From: Streptomyces massasporeus
Lineage (GTDB): Bacteria > Actinomycetota > Actinomycetes > Streptomycetales > Streptomycetaceae
Direction: 5' to 3'
Assembly: GCF_014648995.1 (NCBI RefSeq)
Contig: NZ_BMSE01000008.1
Location: 62,001 to 126,000, forward strand
DNA length: 64,000 nucleotides
The translations under genes and the position numbers were made by a program. Of the stretch, positions 7,904-16,867 are shown one piece after another (within the stretch, counting starts at the first letter, position 1; each line of letters opens with the position of its first letter). A model generated the notes under the pieces. The model searched no databases and was not told the origin of the DNA. It was given only the letters and a program-made list of their open reading frames with translations.

Positions 7904-7914
7904 TCGTCTCCCAC
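7864..7914. terminator. Hairpin covering the devE stop codon
   Basis: GTGGGAGACGATCAG (7864-7878) and its perfect complement CTGATCGTCTCCCAC (7900-7914) form a 15-base stem. The loop holds a further GAGC/GCTC pair. The devE TGA (7901-7903) is within the right arm, so the terminator is partly coding. It also serves the convergent small gene. Confidence 0.7.
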
Positions 7915-7940
7915 GGGTCGTTCCGGGGCGGTGCGGTGGT

Positions 7941-8129
7941 TCATCGGGTGGGCCCCGTCATCAGCAGCGCGAGCACGACGGCTCCCGCGGAGCTGACGGC
8001 CGGGCTCTTGGCCTTGACGCCCACGGTGAGAAGGATCAGACCGACGAGGCCGGCCGGACCGTACTTCCACTGGACGAGCTGTTCGAAGGCGACGACGAAG
8101 GCGGCGGAGAGGAGAGCGAGGGCGGGCAT
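7941..8129 (-). CDS. Small membrane protein between devE and devA
   Basis: A 62-residue protein, MPALALLSAAFVVAFEQLVQW then two more hydrophobic stretches (GPAGLVGLILLTVGV, AVVLALLMTG), so two or three membrane passes. Start 8129 is set by an AAGGGGGA ribosome site; the longer in-frame version would overlap devA operator DNA. Its 5-prime end faces devA, and the shared 150-base gap holds the CAACT/AGTTG operator cluster, so it may be co-regulated with devA. Function unknown. Confidence 0.75.
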   Translation of the reverse strand: MPALALLSAAFVVAFEQLVQWKYGPAGLVGLILLTVGVKAKSPAVSSAGAVVLALLMTGPTR

Positions 8130-8168
8130 CGGTGTTCCCCCTTCGGAAGTCCGGAAGCAAAACTTCCA

Positions 8169-8276
8169 CCAACTCCGAGAAGTTGGCAACCAACTCTGAT
8201 TAAGTTGTCCCCACTTGGTCCCTAGTCATAAACAACTTTCAAGCAACTCCCGTCAGATGGATCAGAGTTGTAGCGT
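8169..8276 (+). promoter_or_regulatory. devA promoter region with clustered CAACT/AGTTG operator half-sites
   Basis: A palindrome AGTTGGCAACCAACT sits at 8181-8195. Further half-sites CAACT or AGTTG are at 8170, 8203, 8233, 8244 and 8266, the last abutting the -10 box TAGCGT (8271-8276). Seven half-sites in about 100 bases is far above chance in this GC-rich DNA. Autoregulation by DevA and cross-regulation by DevE are inferred. Confidence 0.65.
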
Positions 8277-8282
8277 TTGGTC

Positions 8283-9167
8283 GTGACCCAGGAGAGCGTG
8301 GCGGAGAACGTGGCAGTGAACGGCAGCAGAAGGTCCTCGCCCCAGGAGATCGCCGACATCCTGCGGCAACGCATCCGAGCCGGTGAGCTCAAGCCGGGGG
8401 ACCGCCTGCCCACCCAGGCCGAACTGGCGGAGGAGTTCGGCGTGGAGCGCGGCGCCGTCCGCCAGGCTCTGCGCGTCCTCCAGGAGGACGGCCTCCTCAC
8501 CAACGTCAGCAAGGGCAGCCCACCGCGGATCGCGGCCCCGGAGCCGGTCCGGGGGGAGCCCCAGCCGACGATGGTGGGGCTGGCCCCCCGTCTGACGGAG
8601 GCCTTCTCGACGCCGCACGTGCGCATCGACGTGGTCTGCCACACCGCGGAGACGCTGATGGTCGCCATCGGCGAGCCGCTGCGCCTGATCCACGAGGGCC
8701 GCATCCATCCCGAGTCGATCGACGTCCGCATCCTGGTCCCCTCCCGGGACATCGAGCTGGCCTTTCCGGTCCCGGTCGAGGCCCACGGCGACGACAACCC
8801 GGTCCACCAGCGCTGGCTGGCGATGCGCAACGCCCAGGGGCAGGTCCTCCAGCACAACCTGAAGGCGCTGCGCTCGACGCACGGCATCGACGTCCACGTC
8901 ACGTTCCGCGCGCTGCCGTTCACCCCGCCGGTGAAGCTGTACCTCCTCAACGAGGAGGAGGCCCTGATCGGCTACTACATGCTGACCAGGCGTGCGGAGG
9001 AGTGGGGCAGCCAGACCCTGGACATGTACGACGTCCTCGGCTCCCAGTCCCTTCTCTTCTCCTTCGTGAAGCGGACGGGCCGCCGGGACGCGGCGTTCGT
9101 GAAGGAATCCCAGAAGTGGTTCAACGCCCTCTGGGAAACCATCACCTCGGACCTGACACTCTCCTAG
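8283..9167 (+). CDS. devA: GntR-family developmental regulator DevA
   Basis: A 294-residue protein with an N-terminal winged helix (EIADILRQRIRAGELKPGDR, EEFGVERGAVRQALRVLQED) and the DevA-type C-terminal domain (VPSRDIELAFPVPVEA, ALRSTHGIDVHVTFRALPFTPP). In S. coelicolor devA is needed for normal aerial development and is autoregulated. GTG 8283 follows TAGCGT by six bases (leaderless). The TAG stop overlaps the devB GTG by one base, so devAB is translationally coupled. Confidence 0.88.
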   Translation: MTQESVAENVAVNGSRRSSPQEIADILRQRIRAGELKPGDRLPTQAELAEEFGVERGAVRQALRVLQEDGLLTNVSKGSPPRIAAPEPVRGEPQPTMVGLAPRLTEAFSTPHVRIDVVCHTAETLMVAIGEPLRLIHEGRIHPESIDVRILVPSRDIELAFPVPVEAHGDDNPVHQRWLAMRNAQGQVLQHNLKALRSTHGIDVHVTFRALPFTPPVKLYLLNEEEALIGYYMLTRRAEEWGSQTLDMYDVLGSQSLLFSFVKRTGRRDAAFVKESQKWFNALWETITSDLTLS

Positions 9168-9910
9168 TGACTTCTGATACGAAGCAGACTGGTGCGGTGC
9201 ACATCACGACCGAGAACGATCCGAACCGACTCCGCGATCGGATCGAACGTGCCCGTGTCGTGCTGTGGGACTTCGACGGGCCCATCTGCCGCCTGTTCGC
9301 CGGGCACTCGGCGGAGCGGGTGGCGGGCGACCTGGTGTCCTGGCTGGAGGGCCGCGGTCTGCACGGCCTGCTCACGGAGACCGAGCGCGAGTCGCTCGAC
9401 CCGCATGTGGTCCTGCGCGCCGTGGACCGCCGGCACCCCGGCAGCGACCTCGTCGCCGAGCTGGAGGAACGCCTCACCCAGGAGGAGCTGCGGGCCGCGA
9501 CCTCGGCGATGCCGACCCCGTACGCCGATCCGCTGATCCGCACCTGGACCGCGGTGGGATCCCGCCTGGCGATCACCACGAACAACTCGCCACGGGTGGT
9601 CCGCACGTACCTCGCGGGACGCGGCCTCGCCGACTGCTTCGCCCCCCACGTCTACGGCCGCACCCAGGAACTCCGGCACCTGAAGCCGGACCCGCACTGT
9701 CTGAACCGGGCGCTGCGGGCGATGGGGGCGGCGCCGGGGGAGGCCCTCATGATCGGCGACACTCCCTCCGACCACGAGGCGGCGGGCCGGGCGGGAGTGC
9801 CGTTCCTGGGCTACGCGCGTAACGAACGCAAGGCCAAGATCCTGAGGGACGCCGGGGCCGACGCGGTCCTCGTGTCCCTGGAACCGCTCTTGGACCTGCT
9901 GCGCGCGTAA
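9167..9910 (+). CDS. devB: HAD-superfamily phosphatase/hydrolase DevB
   Basis: A 247-residue HAD hydrolase with all four motifs: WDFDGPI (motif I, nucleophilic Asp), ITTNNS (II), LKPDPHC (III, Lys) and MIGDTPSDHEAA (IV). The GTG at 9167 overlaps the devA stop; GTG 9196 is a possible internal start. In S. coelicolor devB is the second gene of the devAB operon and its loss affects development; its substrate is unknown. The capping domain (about 60-130) is helical, as in phosphoglycolate-phosphatase-like enzymes. Confidence 0.85.
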   Translation: MTSDTKQTGAVHITTENDPNRLRDRIERARVVLWDFDGPICRLFAGHSAERVAGDLVSWLEGRGLHGLLTETERESLDPHVVLRAVDRRHPGSDLVAELEERLTQEELRAATSAMPTPYADPLIRTWTAVGSRLAITTNNSPRVVRTYLAGRGLADCFAPHVYGRTQELRHLKPDPHCLNRALRAMGAAPGEALMIGDTPSDHEAAGRAGVPFLGYARNERKAKILRDAGADAVLVSLEPLLDLLRA

Positions 9911-9990
9911 GCGAACCGCCGGGAGCAACTGACTCATCAGGAAACCGCCTTCTGCCGGTCCTCGGGGTCGGACAACTGGCCGGGATACTT

Positions 9991-10051
9991 GCCTGGTTGC
10001 CTGCTTGAACCAGGCATGCCCGGTCAACTTGATCCCTTAACCGGCAAGTTG
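9991..10051 (+). promoter_or_regulatory. Inverted repeats in the promoter of the third GntR gene
   Basis: GCCTGGTT (9991-9998) pairs with AACCAGGC (10008-10015), and CAACTTG (10025-10031) pairs with CAAGTTG (10045-10051). The second pair reuses the CAACT/AGTTG half-site of the devE and devA operators. The putative -10 box TACGTA is at 10101-10106. Confidence 0.5.
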
Positions 10052-10112
10052 CAGGCCGTCCTGCCTGAGAGCGACTTGTTTGCTTGTCGGCCCGCAGCGG
10101 TACGTACGTCGT

Positions 10113-10988
10113 GTGACTGCCAGACGGAGTGGTGACGGCAAGGAGTTCCGGCGCGTGGCCGAGGAGCTGCGGACCCGGATGGCCGACGGGACGTACGGTC
10201 TGGGTGTCACGCTGCCCTCGCAACGGGTCCTCGCAGCGGAGTTCGGTGTGTCCAGGGACACGGTGCAGCGGGTCATCCAGGAACTCGGCAACGAGGGCTG
10301 GATCGAGAACCGGCAGGGTGCCAAGGCTCTGGTCATCAAGAATCAGCGCATCCAGTCCGAGACGGCCCGGGCCACTCGCTCCCGGCGGCCGATGACCCTG
10401 GGGCCCCTCATCAGCGAGGCGTTCGAGCAGCCCGAAGTCACCCTGGACGTCTACACGTTGACCTCCGAGTCGCTGGACGTCCACATCCGCTTGCAGGCCG
10501 AGCGGATCCGCGCCGGCGTCATCGCGCCCGAGCGGATCGCCCTGCGCATGCTCCTGCCCTCAGAGTCGCTGGAGTTGCCTTACCCCCGGGCCCTGAAGGA
10601 GGAGGACGCCCCGCGGCTGCGGGACCGCTTCCGCACCATCACCCAGCGCAGCACCGAGTCCCTGCGCCAGGTGCTGCGGGGCCTGGAGGCGGAGAAGCTG
10701 GTCCCGTCCGTGGAGCTGGAGATCCGGCACGCCCCCCTCACCCCGACCTTCAAGCTGTACGTGATCAACGGGAGCGAGGTGCTCCACGGCCTGTACAACG
10801 TGGTCGAGAGGCCGCTGGTCCTCGACGACGGATACCAGGTGCGGGCACTGGACGTCCTGGGCCTCGGCGCCACGCTGACCCATCACGTGCGGGACGGCGA
10901 CCCGGAGTCGGCCGGCAGCATCTTCGTGGACACCATGCGCACGTGGTACGACTCCGTCTGGAAGTGGTTGTCGGAGCTGCCGCAGTGA
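10113..10988 (+). CDS. GntR-family regulator, DevA-like
   Basis: A 291-residue regulator: winged helix (EELRTRMADGTYGLGVTLPS, EFGVSRDTVQRVIQELGNEG) plus a C-terminal domain with the DevA pattern in weaker form (VTLDVYTLTSESLDVHIRLQ, LLPSESLELPYPRAL, SVELEIRHAPLTPTFKLYVING). It is thus a third, more diverged member of the family in the same cluster. GTG 10113 is six bases after TACGTA, again leaderless. A hairpin (10980-11004) spans the stop codon. The target is unknown; the neighbouring kinase gene is an obvious candidate. Confidence 0.8.
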   Translation: MTARRSGDGKEFRRVAEELRTRMADGTYGLGVTLPSQRVLAAEFGVSRDTVQRVIQELGNEGWIENRQGAKALVIKNQRIQSETARATRSRRPMTLGPLISEAFEQPEVTLDVYTLTSESLDVHIRLQAERIRAGVIAPERIALRMLLPSESLELPYPRALKEEDAPRLRDRFRTITQRSTESLRQVLRGLEAEKLVPSVELEIRHAPLTPTFKLYVINGSEVLHGLYNVVERPLVLDDGYQVRALDVLGLGATLTHHVRDGDPESAGSIFVDTMRTWYDSVWKWLSELPQ

Positions 10989-11004
10989 CGGAAACGCGCT
11001 GCGG
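10980..11004 (+). terminator. Short hairpin over the stop codon of the DevA-like gene
   Basis: CCGCAG (10980-10985) pairs with CTGCGG (10999-11004) around the TGA stop. The stem is weak (six pairs). The 254-base gap to the next gene holds nothing else I can support. Confidence 0.4.
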
Positions 11005-11242
11005 AGACGGGAGGAGACGCCTGGTGGCCGGGTGTAGCATTCCGGCACCGCGCAAGGTTTGAGTCGTTCCCGCGCCCCGCTCGTATGGGACGAGGCCAAC
11101 CGGCCATCACCGAACGAGTTCACGCAGTCTCATGCTGATGGGTGGCATTCACCCGTAATGGCTCACTCTGCCATGCGCGGCGTCGGCCGCGAACCTACCG
11201 TTTGCCATACCCTCCTCCCTTCTCGTCCTTCCGGAGCGGCCA

Positions 11243-13432
11243 GTGGGCGCACCTCCTCGTCCCCGTCCTCTTCTCGGGGAGCGCGCCTCGCACGACGCCA
11301 CCTACCGGGCCTTCGTGAAACTCGCCGCCGAGCTGGGGCAGGAGACCAGCGGCCACCACAACCGCAACTACGTCCTTCCGCTGACCCCGGGCATGGCCCG
11401 GATGATCGGCGGTGAGGCGGGGACGTCGGTGACCGTCCGGGTCCGGCGTCCGGACGCGCTGCCCGTGGTCATCAGGACCTGGCAGAACGAGGCCGACATC
11501 CTCGCCGCCGTCCGGGGCGTCCTGCCGCACGCGCCGCAATGTCTGCTCAAGCGGGACGATTTCGCGATCCACAGCTTCGTCGAGGGCGTGCCCCTTTCCA
11601 GCGTCTGCGACAACGGCAAACCGGTCGACACCCTGCTCATCAAGGCACTGGCGGGGCTGCTCGCCCGTATGGCCCAGGTGCGGCGTGGCGCGCTGCCCGC
11701 CCTGCCGGCCGTCTGGCCCCGCAACGACACGGACAGCCAGGGCTTCCTGCGGACCCTGGTGCACCTGGCGGACCAGCAGGTCAGACGGCCCAACCGCGAG
11801 AGGTTCGGCGGGCTGTTCGCGGCGCTGGGCATTCCGGAGGACGCACTCGCCGGGCTGGCCGGACGGGTGCCCGCGATGGCCCGGCGGCCCTACAGCCTGC
11901 TCCACGCCGACCTGCACCGCGACAACGTGATCGTGTCGTACGCGGGCGACCCGCCCCTCATCTGTGTCGACTGGGAGCTCGCCACCTACGGCGACCCGCT
12001 GCACGACCTCGCGACCCACCTCGTCCGCATGCGGTACCCGGCCGACCAGTGGGCCGAGGTGGTCGACTCCTGGGGCGAGGCCATGCAGGAGGTCCGTCCG
12101 GCCGCCGTCAACGGACTGGCCAAGGATCTGCGGCACTATCTGGCGTTCGAGCGGGCGCAGTCGGTGTTCCCGGACGTGATGCGGGCCGCCCGGTCCCTCG
12201 AGGAATCGTTCACGCAGACGAGCCTGGACGAGGCGACGGCCGAGGTGCGCAGGGCCCTGGAGGCGGCGGCGGAACCGCTGCGGCTCACCAGGGTGCCGCG
12301 CGAGGGCGAGATCCGGCGGGCCCTGTTCCGGTGGCTGGTGTCGCGGATGAACGGGGACATCAGCGGCCGGGCGTGGATCGCGAAGGCGTTCGAGTGGCGG
12401 CCCGACCGGCGCGTTCCGGAGCGCCCCGACTTCCCGCCCGCCGCGGTGCGGGAGGCCCTGCTGGCGGAGGGGGCCGCTCCCGCGGGGAGGGTCTTCAAGG
12501 GGACCGCCCACCTGAACACGGTGGTGACGGTGCCGGGTGTCGACCCGCCCGTGGTCGTCCGGCGGAAGCTGCCCGAGGTGTGCCGGCGGGAGCGTGGCTT
12601 CCTCAGCGAGCACGCCGTGCTGCGGGCGATCGAGGAGTCGTCCGTCGGGGTGGCCGCGCCGCGGGTGCTCGCCCTGGGCGAGACCTACCAGGGCGACACC
12701 ATCGCCCTCCACACCTACGTCGGGCCGCGGGACGTCGACCGGCCCCCCAGCCACCCCGTCCACGGCCTGCTGCCGCACGAGGCGGACGGTCTGGTGGACC
12801 AGCTGTGCGCCCTGACGCACGTCAGGTACCGGCAGGTGGACCCGACCGCCGGCGAGGGCGCTTTCCACCGCTGGCTGCGGGACCAGCTGGTCGCCCTGGT
12901 ACGGGACCTGCCGAAGGAGTCCCAGCAGCTGGCCCGGCACCTCGGGCTGCCCGACGCGGACCGGCTGCAGCTGATCCTCTCCCGGCACGAGGTGAGCCAC
13001 CGGGAGCCCGCGCTCCTGCACGGTGACCTGAACCCGTGGAACCTCGTACGCCGCGACGACCGGCTGGCGCTGACCATCATCGACTGGGAGATGGCCGTCG
13101 TCGGCGACCCCCTCTACGACCTCGTACGGCACATGCACCTCACCCCTACCCGGCCGGAGATCAGGGACCGGATGTTCCGTCGCTGGGAGCGCCTGCTGCC
13201 CGCCGAGTACACCCGCGACTGGCGCAAGGACTGGCGGATGTACCGCGGGCTGGAGATCGTGCGGTCCGCCTACGTCGACCTGGACCGCATCGTGACCGGC
13301 GCGGGCCTGGACGCTCCGAACGTCCGGCGGGCGGTGGACTCCTACGCGGTGACGCTGGCCGTCGCCACGGGCTCCCTCGGCCTCCCGGTGCGCTCCACGG
13401 CCAACCCCTACCTCGCCCGCGCCCTGGCCTGA
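11243..13432 (+). CDS. Tandem aminoglycoside-phosphotransferase (APH)-fold protein
   Basis: A 729-residue protein with two APH/choline-kinase domains in a row. Domain 1 has the catalytic loop HADLHRDN (221-228) and CVDWELATYGDP; domain 2 has HGDLNPWN (593-600) and IIDWEMAVVGDPLYDL. Both keep the catalytic Asp and the metal-binding DWE Asp, so both could be active. Single-domain relatives are 280-360 residues. Small-molecule phosphorylation is expected but no substrate can be named. GTG 11243 has GGAG 8 bases upstream. The regulator upstream points the same way. Confidence 0.82.
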   Translation: MGAPPRPRPLLGERASHDATYRAFVKLAAELGQETSGHHNRNYVLPLTPGMARMIGGEAGTSVTVRVRRPDALPVVIRTWQNEADILAAVRGVLPHAPQCLLKRDDFAIHSFVEGVPLSSVCDNGKPVDTLLIKALAGLLARMAQVRRGALPALPAVWPRNDTDSQGFLRTLVHLADQQVRRPNRERFGGLFAALGIPEDALAGLAGRVPAMARRPYSLLHADLHRDNVIVSYAGDPPLICVDWELATYGDPLHDLATHLVRMRYPADQWAEVVDSWGEAMQEVRPAAVNGLAKDLRHYLAFERAQSVFPDVMRAARSLEESFTQTSLDEATAEVRRALEAAAEPLRLTRVPREGEIRRALFRWLVSRMNGDISGRAWIAKAFEWRPDRRVPERPDFPPAAVREALLAEGAAPAGRVFKGTAHLNTVVTVPGVDPPVVVRRKLPEVCRRERGFLSEHAVLRAIEESSVGVAAPRVLALGETYQGDTIALHTYVGPRDVDRPPSHPVHGLLPHEADGLVDQLCALTHVRYRQVDPTAGEGAFHRWLRDQLVALVRDLPKESQQLARHLGLPDADRLQLILSRHEVSHREPALLHGDLNPWNLVRRDDRLALTIIDWEMAVVGDPLYDLVRHMHLTPTRPEIRDRMFRRWERLLPAEYTRDWRKDWRMYRGLEIVRSAYVDLDRIVTGAGLDAPNVRRAVDSYAVTLAVATGSLGLPVRSTANPYLARALA

Positions 13433-13458
13433 CGCCGCCCCTGCGTAGGCTCCCCCTC

Positions 13459-14082
13459 ATGAGCGACCCCGGCCTGCGTGAGCGTAAGAAGCGGCGAATG
13501 TACGAGACCGTGTCGGACATCGCCGTTCGGCTCTTCATGGAGAAGGGGTTCGACGCGGTGTCCGTCGCGGAGGTGGCGGCGGCGGCCGAGATCTCGAAGC
13601 CGACGTTGTTCCGGTACTTCCCGGCCAAGGAGGATCTGGTGCTGTACCGGATCGCCGATCACGAGGGGGAGGCCGCCCGGGTGGTGGCGGGGGCCGAGGG
13701 GACGGCCGTGGAGGCGCTGCGGCGGCATTTCGTGACGGGGCTGGAGCGGGAGGACCCGGTGACCGGGCTCAGCGACCATCCTGACGTGCTCGCCTTTCAC
13801 GCCCTGCTCTACGGGACGCCCTCCCTGGTCGCCCGGGCGCACACGCACCAGGAGCGGTCGGAGGCCGCGCTGGCCGAGGTGCTCGGGGGTGATCTGGACG
13901 CGCGGCTGGCGGCCGGGCAGATCATGGCCGTGCTGCGGGTGCTCGCGCTGGAGAACTGGCGGCGGATCGCGGCGGGGGAGCGGGTGGCGGACGTGCGGCC
14001 GGACGCGGTCGCGGCGGCGCAGCGGGCGTTCGGGTGGCTCGCGGCCGGGCTGCCGCCGCGCCTTCGTGGAGAGACTCGGTAA
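13459..14082 (+). CDS. TetR-family regulator
   Basis: A 207-residue protein with the TetR helix-turn-helix at 12-60 (YETVSDIAVRLFMEKGFDAV, VAAAAEISKPTLFRYFPAKE) and a helical ligand-binding domain. TAGGCT (13446-13451) lies seven bases before the ATG, so it has its own leaderless promoter despite the 26-base gap to the kinase gene. The next gene follows after 40 AT-rich bases. Target and ligand are unknown. Confidence 0.88.
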   Translation: MSDPGLRERKKRRMYETVSDIAVRLFMEKGFDAVSVAEVAAAAEISKPTLFRYFPAKEDLVLYRIADHEGEAARVVAGAEGTAVEALRRHFVTGLEREDPVTGLSDHPDVLAFHALLYGTPSLVARAHTHQERSEAALAEVLGGDLDARLAAGQIMAVLRVLALENWRRIAAGERVADVRPDAVAAAQRAFGWLAAGLPPRLRGETR

Positions 14083-14122
14083 TTTATTTAACTCGGTTAC
14101 GTTTTCGCGTACGCTCGGTGGA

Positions 14123-16141
14123 ATGACCTCGACCGAGCCTGCCCTCCAGTACGTCCTCGACCGGGAACGCGCCCATCACGAGCGCTGCCGGACCGCCCTC
14201 GCCGCGATGGTCGAGGGCGCCGGTGAACAGGTCGTCATCGGGGAGGACGTGTCCGCGTCCGGGGCCGATGCCGAAGTCCTCGGATACCAGCTGCGCAGCC
14301 GGGCGAAGGCGCTGCGGGAGCTGCCCGAGGGGCCGTTGTTCTTCGGGGCGCTGGAGGGAGGGGACGGCACGCTGCACATCGGGCGGCTGCGGATCTCCGA
14401 GCACCCGGCCGAACCGCCCCTGGTCGTCGACTGGCGTGCGCCCGTCTCACGCGCCTTCTACCAGGCGTCGGCCCGGGACCCGCAGGGCGTGGTGGTGCGC
14501 AGGCGGTTCGGGTGGGCACCCGGCAGCCGGGGCGACTCCGGGGATCTCACCGGCCTGGAGGACGAGCACCTGGAGCAGGGGGAGTCGCGCGACAGCGAGA
14601 TCGTCGCCCGGGAGATCGAGCGGCCCCGGGTCGGGCCCATGCGGGACATCGCCGCGACGATCCAGCCCGAGCAGGACGACCTCGTCCGGGGGGACCTGGC
14701 GCTGTCGGTGTGCGTGCAGGGCGCGCCGGGCACCGGCAAGACCGCCGTCGGGCTGCACCGGGCCGCGTATCTGCTCTACACGCACCCGCAGCGCATCCGG
14801 CGCGGCGGCCTGCTGATCCTCGGACCCAACCGCACCTTCCTGTCGTACATCGCGGAGGTGCTTCCCGCCCTCGGCGAGACCGGCGTGCGGCAGTCGACGC
14901 TGGCGGAGGAGATCGCCCGGTGCCCGGTCCGGGGCGCGGACGAGGAGCCGGCCGCGGTCGTGAAGCACGACGCCCGGATGGCCGAGGTGCTGCGGCGGGC
15001 GCTGTACGCGCGCGTGCGCGCCGAGGGCAGCGGCGCGGAGATCGCCCTGCCGGACGGGGCCTACCGGTGGCGGGTGCCGGCGGGAGAGCTCGCGCGGATC
15101 GTGGCCGAGGTGCGGGAGGAGGAACCGCCCTACGGGGTCGGGCGGGAGCGGGTGCGGGCGCGGATCGTGCGGTCTCTGCGCGAACAGGTCGAGCGGCGGG
15201 CCGGGCCGCCGCCGAACGCCTGGGTGCGGCGGGTCGAGCGGGCGCGGCCGGTGTCGGCGTACGTCGATGCCGTGTGGCCGCGGGTGCGGCCGGAGGAGGT
15301 CGTGGCCGAACTGCTCGGCGACGAGAAGGTGTTGGCGGCGGCCGCCGAGGGGCTGCTCGACGCCGGTGAGCAGCGGGCGCTGCTGTGGGAGCGGCCGCCC
15401 CGGTCGTGGAAGTCGGCGTGCTGGTCGGCCGCCGATCTGGTGCTGCTCGACGAGGTGGCCGGGCTCATCGGGCATCCGGAGGGGTACGGGCACGTCGTCG
15501 TCGACGAGGCGCAGGACCTGTCCCCGATGGAGTGCCGGGCCATCGCCCGCCGGGCCCGCTTCGGTTCGCTGACGGTGCTGGGCGATCTGGCGCAGGGGAC
15601 GACGCCGTGGGCGGCGCGGTCCTGGCGTACGGTCCTCGCGCACCTGGGGAAACCGGACGCGGCCGAGGTCGCCCTGACCACCGGGTTCCGGGTGCCGCAG
15701 GCCGTCGTCGGGCTCGCCAACCGGCTGCTGGAGCGTCTCGACGTGGATGTACCGCCGGCCCGATCGCTCCGCGGGGACGGGGAGTTGCGGATGCGGGAGA
15801 CCACCGTCGACGGCGTGCCCGGGGCGGTCGTGGCGGCCGTACGGGACGCGCTGGGGCGGGAGGGCTCGATCGGGATCGTCGCGGCGGACGCGGACGTCCC
15901 CCGGGTGCGGGCGGCCCTGGAGGCGGCCGGCATCGCGGCGGCGGGCCCGGACGAACTCGGCGCGCGGGTCGCCCTGGTGCCGGCGAGCGTGGTCAAGGGC
16001 CTGGAGTACGACCATGTCGTGGCCGTCGAGCCGGCGGCGATCGCCGAGGCGGAGGAACGGGGCCTGCACCGGCTGTACGTGGTGCTGACCCGGGCGGTGT
16101 CACGGCTGGAGGTGGTGCGGGGGAGGGAACTGCCTTTCTAG
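14123..16141 (+). CDS. HelD-like UvrD-family ATPase acting on RNA polymerase
   Basis: A 672-residue protein starting MTSTEPALQYVLDRERAHHE (N-terminal coiled coil), with LVVDWRAPVSRAFYQA typical of HelD, Walker A GAPGTGKTAVGLHRAAYLLY, VVVDEAQDLSPMECRAI (Walker B) and helicase motifs GDLAQGTTPW, LTTGFRVP, VVKGLEYDHVV and LYVVLTRAV. HelD binds RNA polymerase, removes stalled complexes and in actinobacteria can lower rifampicin sensitivity. TACGCT (14110-14115) gives a leaderless start. The AT-rich 14083-14109 stretch is the likely -35 area. Confidence 0.88.
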   Translation: MTSTEPALQYVLDRERAHHERCRTALAAMVEGAGEQVVIGEDVSASGADAEVLGYQLRSRAKALRELPEGPLFFGALEGGDGTLHIGRLRISEHPAEPPLVVDWRAPVSRAFYQASARDPQGVVVRRRFGWAPGSRGDSGDLTGLEDEHLEQGESRDSEIVAREIERPRVGPMRDIAATIQPEQDDLVRGDLALSVCVQGAPGTGKTAVGLHRAAYLLYTHPQRIRRGGLLILGPNRTFLSYIAEVLPALGETGVRQSTLAEEIARCPVRGADEEPAAVVKHDARMAEVLRRALYARVRAEGSGAEIALPDGAYRWRVPAGELARIVAEVREEEPPYGVGRERVRARIVRSLREQVERRAGPPPNAWVRRVERARPVSAYVDAVWPRVRPEEVVAELLGDEKVLAAAAEGLLDAGEQRALLWERPPRSWKSACWSAADLVLLDEVAGLIGHPEGYGHVVVDEAQDLSPMECRAIARRARFGSLTVLGDLAQGTTPWAARSWRTVLAHLGKPDAAEVALTTGFRVPQAVVGLANRLLERLDVDVPPARSLRGDGELRMRETTVDGVPGAVVAAVRDALGREGSIGIVAADADVPRVRAALEAAGIAAAGPDELGARVALVPASVVKGLEYDHVVAVEPAAIAEAEERGLHRLYVVLTRAVSRLEVVRGRELPF

Positions 16142-16172
16142 GAAACCTTTTTGACGGCTAGGGTCCCGTGCC

Positions 16173-16811
16173 ATGGCTGACGTCGACGCGTTCACGGACA
16201 TACCCACGACCACGCTGGCCGATCTGCTGGGCCGCGAGCAGGTCATGGACATCGGGATCCGGCCGCTGTGGGAACCGGTGCCCCGGGTGGCCGGACCCGC
16301 CTTCACCGTACGGTGCCCGCCCGGCGACAACCTGATGCTGCACGCCGCGATCCACCGGGCCGGCCCCGGCTCGGTCGTCGTCGTGGAGTCGGGCGACCTG
16401 GACTACGCCCTGGCCGGCGGCAACGTCTGCGCCGTCGCCCGGCGCCGGGGCATCACCGCGTTCGTCGCCGACGGGTTGATCCGCGACCTCGCCGAGGTCC
16501 GGGACATGCGCTTCCCGGTGTTCGCACGCGGTGTCATCCCCATCCCGGGCGCCAAGTCGGCCGCCACACCGCTGAACGAGCGGGTGCGCTGCGGCGGGGT
16601 CGCCGTCGACGCGGGCGACACCGTCGTCGCCGACGAGGAGGGCGTCGTGGTCGTGCCCGGGGCCCGCCGCGAGGAAGTGCTGGCGGCGGCCCGGGCGAAG
16701 CTGGCGAAGGAGGCCGCTCAGTCCCTGGACGACTGGGAGTCGGCCCACCGCACCCGCATCGCCGGGATCCTCGCGGACCAGGGCTTCGAGGATCAGGCTT
16801 ACGAGGACTGA
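16173..16811 (+). CDS. RraA-like/HMG-aldolase-family protein
   Basis: A 212-residue protein with the RraA/4-hydroxy-4-methyl-2-oxoglutarate aldolase signature: GGNVCAVARRRGITAFVADG followed by IRD, which provide the pyruvate and metal site in aldolase members. PGDNLMLHAAIHRAGPGSVVVVESG is the conserved N-terminal portion. Members are either class II pyruvate aldolases/decarboxylases or RNase E inhibitors; the intact G-x20-RD pattern favours an enzyme. It stands alone between helD and a convergent SGNH gene. Confidence 0.82.
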   Translation: MADVDAFTDIPTTTLADLLGREQVMDIGIRPLWEPVPRVAGPAFTVRCPPGDNLMLHAAIHRAGPGSVVVVESGDLDYALAGGNVCAVARRRGITAFVADGLIRDLAEVRDMRFPVFARGVIPIPGAKSAATPLNERVRCGGVAVDAGDTVVADEEGVVVVPGARREEVLAAARAKLAKEAAQSLDDWESAHRTRIAGILADQGFEDQAYED

Positions 16812-16867
16812 CCGACCGGTCTGGGCCGGCCGGTCGATCGCTACGACCGGTCTCGGTCTGCCGGTCG

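Noticed and set aside
11195..13138. 647-residue leftward open frame
   Set aside because: It is the antisense shadow of the double-domain APH gene; it shows no domain, and the forward frame has two sets of kinase motifs.
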